57,698 bases of DNA, taken from positions 1-57,698 of the forward strand of contig NZ_JAHKRK010000026.1 in the NCBI RefSeq assembly GCF_019396355.1, read 5' to 3'. The translations under genes were made by a program, and so were the position numbers. Shown piece by piece: positions 50,237 through 57,698 of the stretch. The notes under the pieces were generated by a model. That model was given only the letters and a program-made list of their open reading frames with translations. It ran no database searches and was not told the DNA's origin. This stretch comes from Pseudonocardia nigra (lineage in GTDB: Bacteria; Actinomycetota; Actinomycetes; Mycobacteriales; Pseudonocardiaceae). Position 1 is the first letter of the stretch. Each line of letters starts with the position of its first letter.

Positions 50237-52959
50237 GGCGCCGCTCCCGTCACGAGCCAGTCGGCGTCACCGAAGACGGCGAGGGCGAGCACCATCGGCA
50301 CCCCGTCGGCGAGCAGCCTGCGCCGGAGGCGGACCATGACCTCGCCGATGCCGTGCGGCTCGTCGGCGCAGAACGTGTAGAGCTCCTGCACGAACCGCTC
50401 GGCGACGGGCGCGGCGTGACGCCCGAGCACCTCGGTGAGCGTGGCGATCACCACCTCGGCCCCGGCCCGGCGGAGGATGCCGGGGAAGAACTCGTACCCC
50501 ACCTCGCCCGCGCGGGCGGTCTCGCAGCCGAGCAGCGTCACGATCACCGGCCGGTCCTGCGGGACGAAGCCGTCGATGAGCTGCGCAGCCCACCGCCGCG
50601 CCCCGCTGCCGATCTCGAGGCCGAACACCTCGTGCCCGTCGTGGAAGACCGTGTGCGGCAGCAGCATCAGCAGCGCCGGGCGGGTCGCCACCGCCGCGGG
50701 CCAGTCCTCCCACACGGCCACGCGGCGCGGGTCGCCCCCCGCCATCTTCAGCGACGTCACGACGCGGTCGATCGAGCCGGCCGCGAAATCGTCGACCTTG
50801 TCGCTGGCCGCGAGGACGGCCGGACCGAGCGGGATGCGGTTGCGGTCCCGGGTGGGTCGTCCGCGCAGCAGGAACGCCCCGGACACCTGCGTCTCCGGCT
50901 GGAACGCGTGCCGCTCGATCACCCGGGTGAGCCCCCAGAAGCCCAGCGGGCACACGGTGCCCGGCCCGTGCGCGCCGGGGCATCCGGCCTCCAGGTCGTC
51001 GGCGGTCAGCGCGGCCCGCGCCTCGGGACAGAGCGTGAGGGGGAGGTTCGGATCCGGCGGCGGGAAGTCGTAGGCGAGTTCGAACGGGAAGAACGCGTCG
51101 GCCTTCGCCGACACGATCTGCAGGTAGCGCGACCCCGAGAGGACCTGAGCGAGGTGCGTGTCCTTCACCAGCACGTCACGCATCAGGGCCCCCCGGGTGG
51201 CCAGGAAGCCCAGCAGCTCGACGGTGCCCGGGTCGTCGAGAGCGGCGAAGTCACCCGGCCGGTCGGCGATCTCGGCGAGCCGTTTGGTGATCTTCTGCAC
51301 CGCGGAGGCGAGCGTGACGTCGTCGAGCTGCACGGTCGCGGTCGCGGTGCCGGCGACCGCCGTGATCGCGCCGCCCGCGCCCGTGTCGACGACGAACGCG
51401 GCGTCGAAGGTCCGCCGGTCGGCGAGGTCCCCCGCGGGCGGGGCGACGACCGTCTCCACGTGCGCGACGCTGCGCCGTGCGAACCGGGCCACGGGGTCCC
51501 GGCCCCACCGCTGCCCGCCGGGCGTGGCGACGGTCTGCGGCAGCCGGGCCGTCTGCAGCACGCGGTTGCCCGACAGGACGATGATCCTGGCGTCGACGCG
51601 GACCGTGTCGGACCGGGTGACGAGCGGGAACACGGCCACGGTGCTCGGGCCGTCGACGGGCAGCTCGATCTCCCGGGTGACCGGGCGGGCGAGCAGGTGC
51701 GGTTCGGTGAGCACGACGGTGAGCCGGTGCGGCCCCGTCGGCGGCAGCCGGTCCTCCGGGAAGGGCGCCGCGGACGTGAGCCAGTCCGCGCCGCCGGCCG
51801 CGATGCGCACCGCGACCCGGTGCTCGGTGGCGGGGTGGAACCCCGTCAGCGCCGTCTCCGGGTCCTCCGCCGTGGTGATGCGGGCCTGCAGCCTGCGGGC
51901 CACGGGCGCCTCCTCGAGCAGCGGCGCGGCGCGTCGCTCCAGCTCGACGGCCTCGCTCGCCTCGCCCTCCTCGCTCTCGAAGACGTCGCCCGCCGCGATG
52001 GACTCGAACCGGGACGTGAGCTCGTCGACCTCGGGGTGCGGCAGGAGCGAGGGGACGACCCCGCGCAGCGCGTCGGCGACCGACCGGGCGCGGCGGGCCA
52101 TCCGCTGCTCGCCGACCACGTCGGCGCGGGCCGCGAGCACGCCGCCCCACCGGGCGGTCGTCCGGGTGAACGCCTGGTCCAGCGAGAGGTTGTGCGACAG
52201 CTCGCGGGTGAGCTCGACCAGCCAGGCCGCCTCGTCCGGGACGTCGGAGAACCCGACGGCCCACGCGCCGGTGGCGGCGACCAGGTCCTCGGCGAGGTCG
52301 CGGTCCCATGCATCGATCCCGCGCATGTCGAGCACAGCCCCTGCACGCACCTCCCGGATGCCGCGCAGGACGTCGAGGACGTCGTCGGGGCGGTCGGTGA
52401 GGGCCAGCAGGTCGCACGTCACGCGCTCGCGGCCGAGGACGACCGGCTCGATCAGTCGCGCCCGCCACGCCGACCCGGCGAACCGGTGGACCAGGCCGTC
52501 GCGCAGCGCCCGGTCGAGGACGCCGATCCGCAGCGGGAAGCGCCACGGTGCAGCGGCGGCGGCGCGCTCCAGCACGACGAAGGAGCTCGCGTACACCGGG
52601 GGCCGGGCGAGCGTGGCCGTCAGCCACTCCGCCGACGGCTCGTCCGGCCGCAGCTCCAGCGCGAACCGCACCGGCCAGGACGTCCCGACCTCGGGCCAGA
52701 CCGAGGCCCAGGTCGCCGCCGCGGAGGTGGTGGCCGGGTCCCACGTCGCGACCAGCTGCGGATCGCGCCACGGCAGCGCGGCCCCCGGCTCGCGGCCGGG
52801 CAGCGCCGCGCGGAGCCGGTCGGTGAGCTCGCTCGCGGGGCGGTCGTGGCGGAGCATCTCGGGCGCGACGGCGGCCGCCACCCCCACCGCGGCGAGGGCA
52901 CCGGCGAGGACGTCGTCGGCGACGCCCTCGCCCCACGGTCCGAACCGCTCGCGACTCAT
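50233..52959 (-). CDS. Large protein with C-terminal CHAT-like (caspase-type) protease domain
   Basis: A 908-residue protein. The C-terminal 200 residues have the CHAT layout: CPLGFWGLTRVIERHAFQPE, then the catalytic His in LLMLLPHTVFHDGHEVFG (His769) and the Cys in VIVTLLGCETARAGEVGYE (Cys812), 43 residues apart, followed by GAEVVIATLTEVLGRHAAPV. The first 600 residues are of unknown fold, with an acidic segment (FESEEGEASEAVELERR) and Ig-like beta stretches. CHAT proteases are often sensors that cleave a partner in defence or cell-death systems. ATG 52959 overlaps the stop of a mini-ORF, and the stop overlaps the MBL gene. Substrate unknown; protease activity not proven by sequence. Confidence 0.78.
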   Translation of the reverse strand: MSRERFGPWGEGVADDVLAGALAAVGVAAAVAPEMLRHDRPASELTDRLRAALPGREPGAALPWRDPQLVATWDPATTSAAATWASVWPEVGTSWPVRFALELRPDEPSAEWLTATLARPPVYASSFVVLERAAAAAPWRFPLRIGVLDRALRDGLVHRFAGSAWRARLIEPVVLGRERVTCDLLALTDRPDDVLDVLRGIREVRAGAVLDMRGIDAWDRDLAEDLVAATGAWAVGFSDVPDEAAWLVELTRELSHNLSLDQAFTRTTARWGGVLAARADVVGEQRMARRARSVADALRGVVPSLLPHPEVDELTSRFESIAAGDVFESEEGEASEAVELERRAAPLLEEAPVARRLQARITTAEDPETALTGFHPATEHRVAVRIAAGGADWLTSAAPFPEDRLPPTGPHRLTVVLTEPHLLARPVTREIELPVDGPSTVAVFPLVTRSDTVRVDARIIVLSGNRVLQTARLPQTVATPGGQRWGRDPVARFARRSVAHVETVVAPPAGDLADRRTFDAAFVVDTGAGGAITAVAGTATATVQLDDVTLASAVQKITKRLAEIADRPGDFAALDDPGTVELLGFLATRGALMRDVLVKDTHLAQVLSGSRYLQIVSAKADAFFPFELAYDFPPPDPNLPLTLCPEARAALTADDLEAGCPGAHGPGTVCPLGFWGLTRVIERHAFQPETQVSGAFLLRGRPTRDRNRIPLGPAVLAASDKVDDFAAGSIDRVVTSLKMAGGDPRRVAVWEDWPAAVATRPALLMLLPHTVFHDGHEVFGLEIGSGARRWAAQLIDGFVPQDRPVIVTLLGCETARAGEVGYEFFPGILRRAGAEVVIATLTEVLGRHAAPVAERFVQELYTFCADEPHGIGEVMVRLRRRLLADGVPMVLALAVFGDADWLVTGAAP

Positions 52960-53036
52960 CGCACGGCCTCGCTGGCGCTCGGCCGGCGCTTCGCGCGGGC
53001 GCTGTGACACTGATTCGCTCGCTGACGCTCGCTCAT
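52956..53036 (-). CDS. 26-residue repeat-derived mini-ORF
   Basis: ATG 53036 overlaps the stop of the larger mini-ORF (ATGA) and its own stop overlaps the CHAT-like gene start (ATGA). It would encode a very basic peptide, MSERQRANQCHSARAKRR then PSASEAVR. It is nearly a copy of the upstream mini-ORF, made by the direct repeat. It may serve only to pass ribosomes from the DUF2235 gene to the CHAT-like gene; no domain is visible. Confidence 0.35.
   Translation of the reverse strand: MSERQRANQCHSARAKRRPSASEAVR
52976..53036 (-). repeat. Stop-start junction repeat, copy C
   Basis: About 61 bp closely matching copy B at 53103-53164 (roughly 50 identical positions), separated by 66 bp. Core elements TGAGCGAGC and GCGAGCGAATCA are shared with copy A at the GH31 start. 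The stretch TCATCGCACGGCCTCGCTG on the plus strand also occurs twice (from 52957 and from 53034). Confidence 0.75.
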
Positions 53037-53164
53037 CGCACGGCCTCGCTGTGCTTACCCACCCCGCCGGCTCCGCAGGCTCCGCCGGCTGCCGTCCCCC
53101 GGGTGCTCGGCCGGCGCTTCGCGCGGGCGCTGTGTTGATGATTCGCTCGCCGGCGCTCGCTCAT
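53033..53164 (-). CDS. 43-residue repeat-derived mini-ORF
   Basis: ATG 53164 overlaps the DUF2235 stop (ATGA) and the frame ends at 53033, overlapping the next mini-ORF. The peptide begins MSERRRANHQHSARAKRR and is Arg- and Gly-rich. Sequence and position suggest that a repeat insertion supplied both the start and the frame. Translation is likely from coupling, function doubtful. Confidence 0.35.
   Translation of the reverse strand: MSERRRANHQHSARAKRRPSTRGTAAGGACGAGGVGKHSEAVR
53103..53164 (-). repeat. Stop-start junction repeat, copy B
   Basis: This copy begins at the overlapping DUF2235 stop and mini-ORF start. It shares TGAGCGAGC and GCGAGCGAATCATC with copy A at 36359-36397, and almost its whole length with copy C. 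Such repeats at gene junctions suggest a dispersed family in this genome. Confidence 0.75.
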
Positions 53165-54261
53165 CGCGACACCTCCGGTGTCGCCGCGACCGGGGGAGCG
53201 GGGACGGCGGGCCGGTACGGCCGGTCGTCGCCCCGAGTCGCCTCGATGCGCTCCCGGACGCTCGGGTGGATCTCGTCGGGCTCCAGGACCCGGCGGCGGT
53301 GCCAGCCCAGGACGCCCCACACCGATCGGTTCCGATGAATGCGACCCAACGCGCGGTCCGGCGGCAGCTCCTCGCCCGGCCGCACCCCGACGTGCCGCTC
53401 GTAGGCGTCGGCGTCGATGACGAGACCCGCCGCGGCCGCCTCGTCGAGCATCCACCGGAGGGCGATGTCGGACAGCCGATGGTCGTCCGGGAAGGTGCCC
53501 CCGACGTCGCTGTGGACGCCGGCGAACCACATCTCCCGCAGGCGCCCATCGGCTCGCGCCGGATCCTCCTGGTCGAAGCGGTACTCCCGGTACGGGCGCC
53601 GCCGCTCGTCGATTGCGAGCGCGTGCCGCCCCACGCGCACGTTCGGGAGCTTGCGCGTGAACGGCCACCGCGCCTGCTCGAGCTGTGCCCGCCAGTTGAG
53701 CCAGCCGACGGACTTGACGGTGTCCCACACCCCGAGGAACTCGATCTGCGGCTCGAACCGGCCGGGGAACGCCGGGTTGCCGAAGCTGTCGGCGAACTCG
53801 GCGCGCGGGCGCCAGAACGCCTTCTCCTCGTCCGGGCTCGCATCCCGCTCCCCGCTCCGGGCGTACAGCTTCAGGGCGTACGGAACCAGGTTGTCCGCGC
53901 CTGCGCGCAGCAGGCCGACGGTCCGGAGCATCCCGGCGAGCGCGCGTGCGGTGTAGGCACCCCGGCTGAACCCGAAGACGAAGATGCGGTCGCCCGGCCG
54001 GTAGGTGCGCATGAGGAAGGCGTAGGCCTCCTCCACGTTCTCCCGGACGCCGTGGCCGAGGACGAGGCCCGCGACCCGGGTGAGGGAGCGGCCCACCCGG
54101 GTCGTCGCGCTGCGGGCGCCCATGGTCCCGACGCCCGGGTCGTAGTAGACGATCTGATGATCGTCCTTCACCGCCACCTGGTAGAGGCGCACGACGTTCG
54201 TGCGTCCGGTCTCCGGCTCGTTGCGCGTGCCGTCGAAGCAGACGACCAGATTGCGGTTCAC
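53161..54261 (-). CDS. DUF2235 (Tle1-like phospholipase fold) hydrolase
   Basis: A 366-residue alpha/beta hydrolase. The start NLVVCFDGTRNEPETGRTNV is the DUF2235 signature, DRIFVFGFSRGAYTARALAG holds the nucleophile Ser99 in GFSRG, LGVWDTVKSVGW the acidic residue and WFAGVHSDVGGTFPDDHRLS the His. Relatives include type VI secretion phospholipases (Tle1), but no secretion genes are here. GTG 54261 has GGAGGG upstream, partly covered by a 6-bp hairpin (54269-54274 with 54283-54288), which may damp translation. It is the first gene of the cassette with the CHAT-like and MBL proteins. A lipase or membrane-damaging effector role is possible. Confidence 0.85.
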   Translation of the reverse strand: MNRNLVVCFDGTRNEPETGRTNVVRLYQVAVKDDHQIVYYDPGVGTMGARSATTRVGRSLTRVAGLVLGHGVRENVEEAYAFLMRTYRPGDRIFVFGFSRGAYTARALAGMLRTVGLLRAGADNLVPYALKLYARSGERDASPDEEKAFWRPRAEFADSFGNPAFPGRFEPQIEFLGVWDTVKSVGWLNWRAQLEQARWPFTRKLPNVRVGRHALAIDERRRPYREYRFDQEDPARADGRLREMWFAGVHSDVGGTFPDDHRLSDIALRWMLDEAAAAGLVIDADAYERHVGVRPGEELPPDRALGRIHRNRSVWGVLGWHRRRVLEPDEIHPSVRERIEATRGDDRPYRPAVPAPPVAATPEVSR

Positions 54262-54347
54262 GGTCCCTCCCCACCTCCAGGTGTGGGGACGGTCGCAGCG
54301 CGTGAAGAGCGTGTTACCCCTCGCCGCGCCGCTTCACCCGCTTGCGG

Positions 54348-55349
54348 CTACCGCGCCAGCAGCGAGCTCGCCTCCTGCGCGGCGGCGCCCTCGGTGCCCA
54401 GGTGCTCCAGGCCCTCGGGGAGCTCCTCACCGCGCTTGCGCACGGTCTGGGCGTACAGCCGCCCGGCCCGGTAGGACGAGCGGACCAGCGGCCCGGCCAT
54501 CACCCCGGCGAAGCCGATCTCCTCGGCCGCCTGGGCGTGCTCGACGAACTCCTCGGGCTTGACCCACCGCTCCACCGGGTGGTGGCGGGCCGAGGGGCGC
54601 AGGTACTGCGTGATCGTGATGATCTCGCAGCCGGCCTCGTGCAGGTCGCGCAGCGCGGCGGTGACCTCCTCGGGGGTCTCGCCCATGCCCAGGATCAGGT
54701 TCGACTTCGTGACCAGCCCGGCGGCGCGGGCCTTCGTGATCACCTCGAGCGAGCGCTCGTAGCGGAACGCGGGCCGGATCCGCTTGAAGATCCGCGGCAC
54801 CGTCTCCAAGTTGTGCGCGAGCACCTCCGGGCTGGACCCGAAGACCTCGGCGAGCTGGTCGTCGCGGGAGTTGAAGTCGGGGATCAGCAGCTCCACGCCA
54901 GTGCCCGGGTTGAGCGCGTGGATCTGCCGCACGGTCTCGGCGTACAGCCACGCCCCGCCGTCGGGCAGGTCGTCGCGCGCCACGCCGGTGACGGTGGAGT
55001 AGCGCAGGCCCATCGTGTGCACCGACTCCGCGACCCGGCGCGGCTCGTCGCGGTCGAGCTCGGCGGGCTTGCCCGTGTCGATCTGGCAGAAGTCGCAGCG
55101 GCGGGTGCACTGCTCCCCGCCGATGAGGAACGTGGCCTCACGGTCCTCCCAACACTCGTAGATGTTGGGGCAGCCGGCCTCCTCGCACACCGTGTGCAGG
55201 CCGCCGGAGCGCACCAGCGACTTCAGCTCGGTGTACTGCGGCCCGGTGCGGGCCTTGGTCCGGATCCACGGCGGCTTGCGCTCGATCGGGGTCTCGCTGT
55301 TGCGGACCTCCAGGCGCAGGAGCTTGCGACCTTCGGGTGCGATCGTCAC
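54348..55349 (-). CDS. lipA: Lipoyl synthase
   Basis: A 333-residue radical SAM enzyme that inserts two sulfurs into octanoyl groups on lipoyl domains. The auxiliary cluster motif is [12 protein letters not shown], the radical SAM cluster motif is CTRRCDFC, and [34 protein letters not shown] and [20 protein letters not shown] are family-typical; the C-terminal RSSY that donates a cluster ligand Ser is present. GTG 55349 is chosen since the family starts near [11 protein letters not shown]; an ATG eight codons upstream is possible. In relatives DUF4191 follows directly; here the DUF2235 cassette intervenes. A cut-off gene at the window end may be lipB. Confidence 0.97.
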   Translation of the reverse strand: MTIAPEGRKLLRLEVRNSETPIERKPPWIRTKARTGPQYTELKSLVRSGGLHTVCEEAGCPNIYECWEDREATFLIGGEQCTRRCDFCQIDTGKPAELDRDEPRRVAESVHTMGLRYSTVTGVARDDLPDGGAWLYAETVRQIHALNPGTGVELLIPDFNSRDDQLAEVFGSSPEVLAHNLETVPRIFKRIRPAFRYERSLEVITKARAAGLVTKSNLILGMGETPEEVTAALRDLHEAGCEIITITQYLRPSARHHPVERWVKPEEFVEHAQAAEEIGFAGVMAGPLVRSSYRAGRLYAQTVRKRGEELPEGLEHLGTEGAAAQEASSLLAR

Positions 55350-55373
55350 GTCGCCCAGGCTACGCCGCGGCAT

Positions 55374-56303
55374 TCACGCCGGGTCGGGTTGGACCGACGT
55401 CGCGGCGGCCGTCACATCCCACAGCCGCCGGGCCAGTTCGACATCCTGGGCTGCCGCGCTCCGCCTGGCCGGGGCGGGGTACCCGCGGGTCTCGGCGAGC
55501 CGGCCCGGACCGATGTAGTCGCCGCCGCGGACCTGCGGCGCCGTCGCCGCGTAGAGCTGCGGCAGCACGCCGATCCGCAGCGGCTGCGTCGCGAGCCGGT
55601 TGACGGCCGCGGCCGCTCCTGCGAGCCACGCCCCGCTGCGGCGGCGCATCGAGTTGGCCAGCAGCTCGGTGTCGGTGAGCCCCGGGTGCGCCGCCACCGA
55701 GATCACGTCGTCGCCCGCCGCCCGCAGCCGCCGGTCGAGCTCGGCGGCGAACAGCAGGTTGGCGAGCTTCGACTGGCTGTAGGCCCGCGCGGCGAGGTAC
55801 GGACGCCGGGCGAAGTGCAGGTCGTCGACGTCCAGCCCGGGGCCCCGGTGGGCGAGGCTGGACAGCGTGACGACGCGGGCCGCGCCCGCCGTCCGCAGCG
55901 CGGGCATCAGCAGCCAGGTGAGCGCGGCGTGGCCCAGGTGGTTGGTGCCGATCTGCAGCTCGAAGCCGTCGACGGTGACCGCGGGCGGGGTGCCCATCAC
56001 GCCGGCGTTGTTCATCAGCAGGTGCAGCCGGTCGCCGGTGCGCGCGCGGACGTCTGCGGCGGCCTTGCGGACCGACTCCAGGTCGGCGAGGTCGAGGTCC
56101 ACCAGCTGGGCAGCGGATCCGCCTGCGGCGCGCACCCGCTCCAGCGCGGCCCGTCCGCGAGCGACGTCCCGGGCCGTGAGCAGCACGGTCGCCCCGGCCC
56201 GCGCGAGTGCCACGGCCGAGGCGAGGCCGAGCCCGGATGTCGCGCCGGTGACGAGCACGGTGCGGCCGGACTGGTCGGGCATCGCGTCGAGGGTCCACGG
56301 CAT
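55374..56303 (-). CDS. SDR family oxidoreductase (retinol-dehydrogenase-like)
   Basis: A 309-residue short-chain dehydrogenase: MPWTLDAMPDQSGRTVLVTG starts the common actinobacterial form, TGATSGLGLASA is the cofactor loop, NNAGVMGTPP, the Ser in VVTLSSLAHRG and the active AYSQSKLANLLFA (Tyr, Lys) follow. After the fold come about 60 residues with GGDYIGPGRLAETRGYPAP, typical of this oxidoreductase group. Ala-Arg-Asp after strand 2 suggests NADP. It lies between lipA and a divergent LLM gene with no obvious pathway link. Substrate unknown. Confidence 0.88.
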   Translation of the reverse strand: MPWTLDAMPDQSGRTVLVTGATSGLGLASAVALARAGATVLLTARDVARGRAALERVRAAGGSAAQLVDLDLADLESVRKAAADVRARTGDRLHLLMNNAGVMGTPPAVTVDGFELQIGTNHLGHAALTWLLMPALRTAGAARVVTLSSLAHRGPGLDVDDLHFARRPYLAARAYSQSKLANLLFAAELDRRLRAAGDDVISVAAHPGLTDTELLANSMRRRSGAWLAGAAAAVNRLATQPLRIGVLPQLYAATAPQVRGGDYIGPGRLAETRGYPAPARRSAAAQDVELARRLWDVTAAATSVQPDPA

Positions 56304-56349
56304 GATCGGATTTCTACCGCCCCGCGCGGCGGCGCGCCAGTCGTCCGAC

Positions 56350-56355
56350 TAGCGT
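56350..56355 (+). promoter_or_regulatory. -10 element of the LLM gene, leaderless layout
   Basis: TAGCGT (TANNNT type) ends nine bases before the GTG start at 56364, and no Shine-Dalgarno sequence precedes the start, so the mRNA is probably leaderless. Confidence 0.4.
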
Positions 56356-56363
56356 TGACGGCC

Positions 56364-57299
56364 GTGGACCTGCGGATCTTCACCGAGCCCCAGCAGGGGG
56401 CCAGCTACGACGACCTGCTGCGCGTCGCCCGGGCCGCGGAGGCGGCGGGCTATGACGCCTTCTTCCGGTCCGACCACTTCCTCAAGATGGGTGAGGTCTC
56501 CGGGGAGCCCGGCCCGACCGACGCCTGGCTGACGCTCGCCGGGCTGGCCCGCGAGACGTCCCGCATCCGGCTCGGCACGCTGGTGAACTCGGCGACGTTC
56601 CGGCTGCCCGGCCCGCTCGCGGTCGCCGTGGCCCAGGTGGACCAGATGTCCGGCGGGCGCGCCGAGCTGGGCCTGGGCGCCGGCTGGTTCGAGGCCGAGC
56701 ACACCGCCTACGGGATCCCGTTCCCCGGCCTGGGCGAGCGGTTCGACCGGCTCACCGAGCAGCTGGAGATCATCACGGGGCTGTGGGGCACGCTGCCGGG
56801 GGAGCGGTACTCCTTCGCGGGCAAGCACTACACGCTCACCGACTCGCCCGCCCTGCCCAAGCCCGTCCAGCAGCCGCACCCGCCGGTGATCGTCGGCGGG
56901 CACGGCAAGAAGCGCACGCCCGAGCTGGCCGCGCGGTTCGCCACCGAGTTCAACGTCGGCTTCTCGTCCATGCAGGTCGTGAGCGAGCAGTTCGAGCGGG
57001 TCGACGCGGCCTGCCGGGCCATCGGCCGTGACCCGGGCGAGCTGGTGCGCTCCGTGGCGCTGGTCATCGCGGTCGGGCGCGACGACGACGAGGTCGCCCG
57101 CCGCGCCCTGACGATCGGGCGCGAGGTCGACGAGCTGCGCGCCAACGGGATCGCCGGGAGCCCGGCCGAGGTGGTCGACCGACTCGGCGAGTGGCGGGAG
57201 AAGACCGGGATCACCCGCATCTACCTGCAGCTGCTCGACCTCGCCGACATCGACCAGGTCGAGCTCATCGCGTCGCAGGTCGCGCCGCAGCTCGGCTGA
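56364..57299 (+). CDS. LLM-class F420-dependent oxidoreductase (TIGR03560-like)
   Basis: A 311-residue luciferase-like TIM-barrel enzyme. DLRIFTEPQQGASYDDLLRV, AEAAGYDAFFRSDHFLKMG, RIRLGTLVNSATFRLPGPLA, DQMSGGRAELGLGAGWFEAE and HPPVIVGGHGKKRTPELAAR follow the order of the F420-binding branch common in mycobacteria and pseudonocardias. It would transfer hydride to or from a substrate with deazaflavin F420. GTG 56364 is nine bases after a -10 box. It is divergent from the SDR gene and has no pathway partners here. Substrate unknown. Confidence 0.88.
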   Translation: MDLRIFTEPQQGASYDDLLRVARAAEAAGYDAFFRSDHFLKMGEVSGEPGPTDAWLTLAGLARETSRIRLGTLVNSATFRLPGPLAVAVAQVDQMSGGRAELGLGAGWFEAEHTAYGIPFPGLGERFDRLTEQLEIITGLWGTLPGERYSFAGKHYTLTDSPALPKPVQQPHPPVIVGGHGKKRTPELAARFATEFNVGFSSMQVVSEQFERVDAACRAIGRDPGELVRSVALVIAVGRDDDEVARRALTIGREVDELRANGIAGSPAEVVDRLGEWREKTGITRIYLQLLDLADIDQVELIASQVAPQLG

Positions 57300-57328
57300 G
57301 CACGGATCACCCGAGGAGCGGATGACGT

Positions 57329-57508
57329 ATGGCGGACCGGAACGGTTCGAGCCTGGGCATCGGGATCGCGTTGGGGCTCGCGCTCGGCGCCGGGATCGGG
57401 ACGGCACTCGACAACCTGTCCCTCGGCATCGCGCTGGGCGTCGCGCTCGGCGTCACCGGCGTGTTCGACCGGCGCCGCTCCGACGGGGACCGGCCGGGTC
57501 CCGACTGA
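57329..57508 (+). CDS. 59-residue glycine-zipper membrane miniprotein
   Basis: ATG 57329, 29 bases after the LLM stop with GAGGAGCGGATG upstream, encodes a small hydrophobic protein with two pseudo-repeats of small residues every fourth place (LGIGIALGLALGAGIGTALD and LSLGIALGVALGVTGVFD) and a charged tail RRRSDGDRPGPD. Glycine zippers pack membrane helices, so it probably forms a hairpin in the membrane. Function unknown; probably cotranscribed with the LLM gene. Confidence 0.7.
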   Translation: MADRNGSSLGIGIALGLALGAGIGTALDNLSLGIALGVALGVTGVFDRRRSDGDRPGPD

Positions 57509-57562
57509 CGGGTCCGCGCCGGCCGGGCCCAGCAGGGCGCCGGCCGGTGGCGGGACCGGTGG

Positions 57563-57698
57563 TCAGCGCAGGGCCGGGTGCAGCTGCAGGTCCAGGCCGG
57601 CGGGCGCCGCCGCCCGCGCGACGACGTGCTCGGCCACCGGCAGCGTCCCGTCGAGCGCGGCGGTGACGGCCGCCGGCGCCGCCTCCCCCACCTCGGCG
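57563..57698 (-). CDS. C-terminal end of a gene cut by the window edge
   Basis: The minus strand has an open frame from the window edge to a TGA at 57563-57565, reading AEVGEAAPAAVTAALDGTLP and ending LDLQLHPALR. By position lipB would be expected near lipA in actinobacteria, and the length and helical character would allow the end of LipB, but I see no diagnostic residue. The 54 bases before it contain GC-rich inverted segments that may end both converging transcripts. Confidence 0.5.
   Translation of the reverse strand, partial: AEVGEAAPAAVTAALDGTLPVAEHVVARAAAPAGLDLQLHPALR

Noticed and set aside
50353..53007. An 884-codon plus-strand open frame opposite the CHAT-like gene
   Set aside because: Its composition (RR, GG, HH runs) is that of an antisense frame; the minus strand has the coupled start and stop codons and the catalytic motifs.
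54342..57299. A 985-codon plus-strand frame covering lipA, the SDR and the LLM gene
   Set aside because: Only the last 311 codons (from 56364) are a real gene; the rest is antisense to lipA and the SDR gene.

Overview
The window is very GC-rich, uses GTG starts freely, joins genes by 4-nt ATGA/GTGA overlaps, and carries a GSI-type glnA1 with a GlnR box beside an RDD protein, a DUF4191 membrane protein and lipA. This is the actinobacterial core neighbourhood, and an F420-type LLM oxidoreductase fits too. My best guess is a member of Pseudonocardiaceae, perhaps Pseudonocardia. Most of the window (about 1-44.9 kb) is accessory, catabolic DNA next to that core block (about 45-57.7 kb).

Region 1 (1-2.5 kb): broken IS630 and IS110 transposase remnants, two strong hairpins, then a compact three-gene Co-type nitrile hydratase operon whose beta subunit is split into two proteins. 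It ends in nine perfect copies of a 7-bp repeat. Region 2 (2.6-22.5 kb, all minus strand): one long CoA-ester catabolic operon reading from 22508 leftwards. Its order is CaiB-type CoA transferase, enoyl-CoA hydratase, acyl-CoA dehydrogenase, SDR, two 3-hydroxyacyl-CoA dehydrogenases, a BadI-like ring-opening hydrolase, a second aberrant acyl-CoA dehydrogenase, a second CoA transferase, quinone oxidoreductase, acyl-CoA ligase, HIBADH-like, CMD, MBL and amidohydrolase genes. The gene set resembles cyclohexanecarboxyl-CoA degradation (AliA/AliB/BadK/BadH/BadI). The promoter-distal third is full of frameshifts. A divergent MFS transporter and a GntR/FadR-type regulator (22.9-25.3 kb) complete the locus.

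Region 3 (25.4-30.8 kb): a 2.1-kb accessory block flanked by a 10-bp direct repeat, an MhpA-like hydroxylase, a class II aldolase gene broken by a 25-bp tandem duplication, and transporter debris. Region 4 (30.8-43.7 kb): a ten-gene operon plus divergent DeoR regulator that I read as sulfoglycolysis of the EMP type. It has an ABC importer, a GH31 glycosidase, a fucose-isomerase-like isomerase, a PfkB kinase, a YihT-like 6-deoxy-6-sulfofructose-1-phosphate aldolase, an aldehyde dehydrogenase (sulfolactaldehyde to sulfolactate) and a TauE/SafE exporter. An unexplained M24-like protein is also present. A GMC oxidoreductase remnant and repeats separate it from the core.

Region 5 (45-57.7 kb): glnA1 with GlnR box, a leaderless RDD gene, a GyrI/MerR pair and DUF4191. 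Between DUF4191 and lipA lies a translationally chained cassette of DUF2235 hydrolase, two repeat-derived mini-ORFs, a 908-aa protein with a CHAT-like protease end, and a ComEC-like metallo-beta-lactamase-fold protein. This cassette is the best candidate for an undescribed (possibly defence-type) system. The window closes with lipA, an SDR, an LLM oxidoreductase, a glycine-zipper miniprotein and a cut-off gene.
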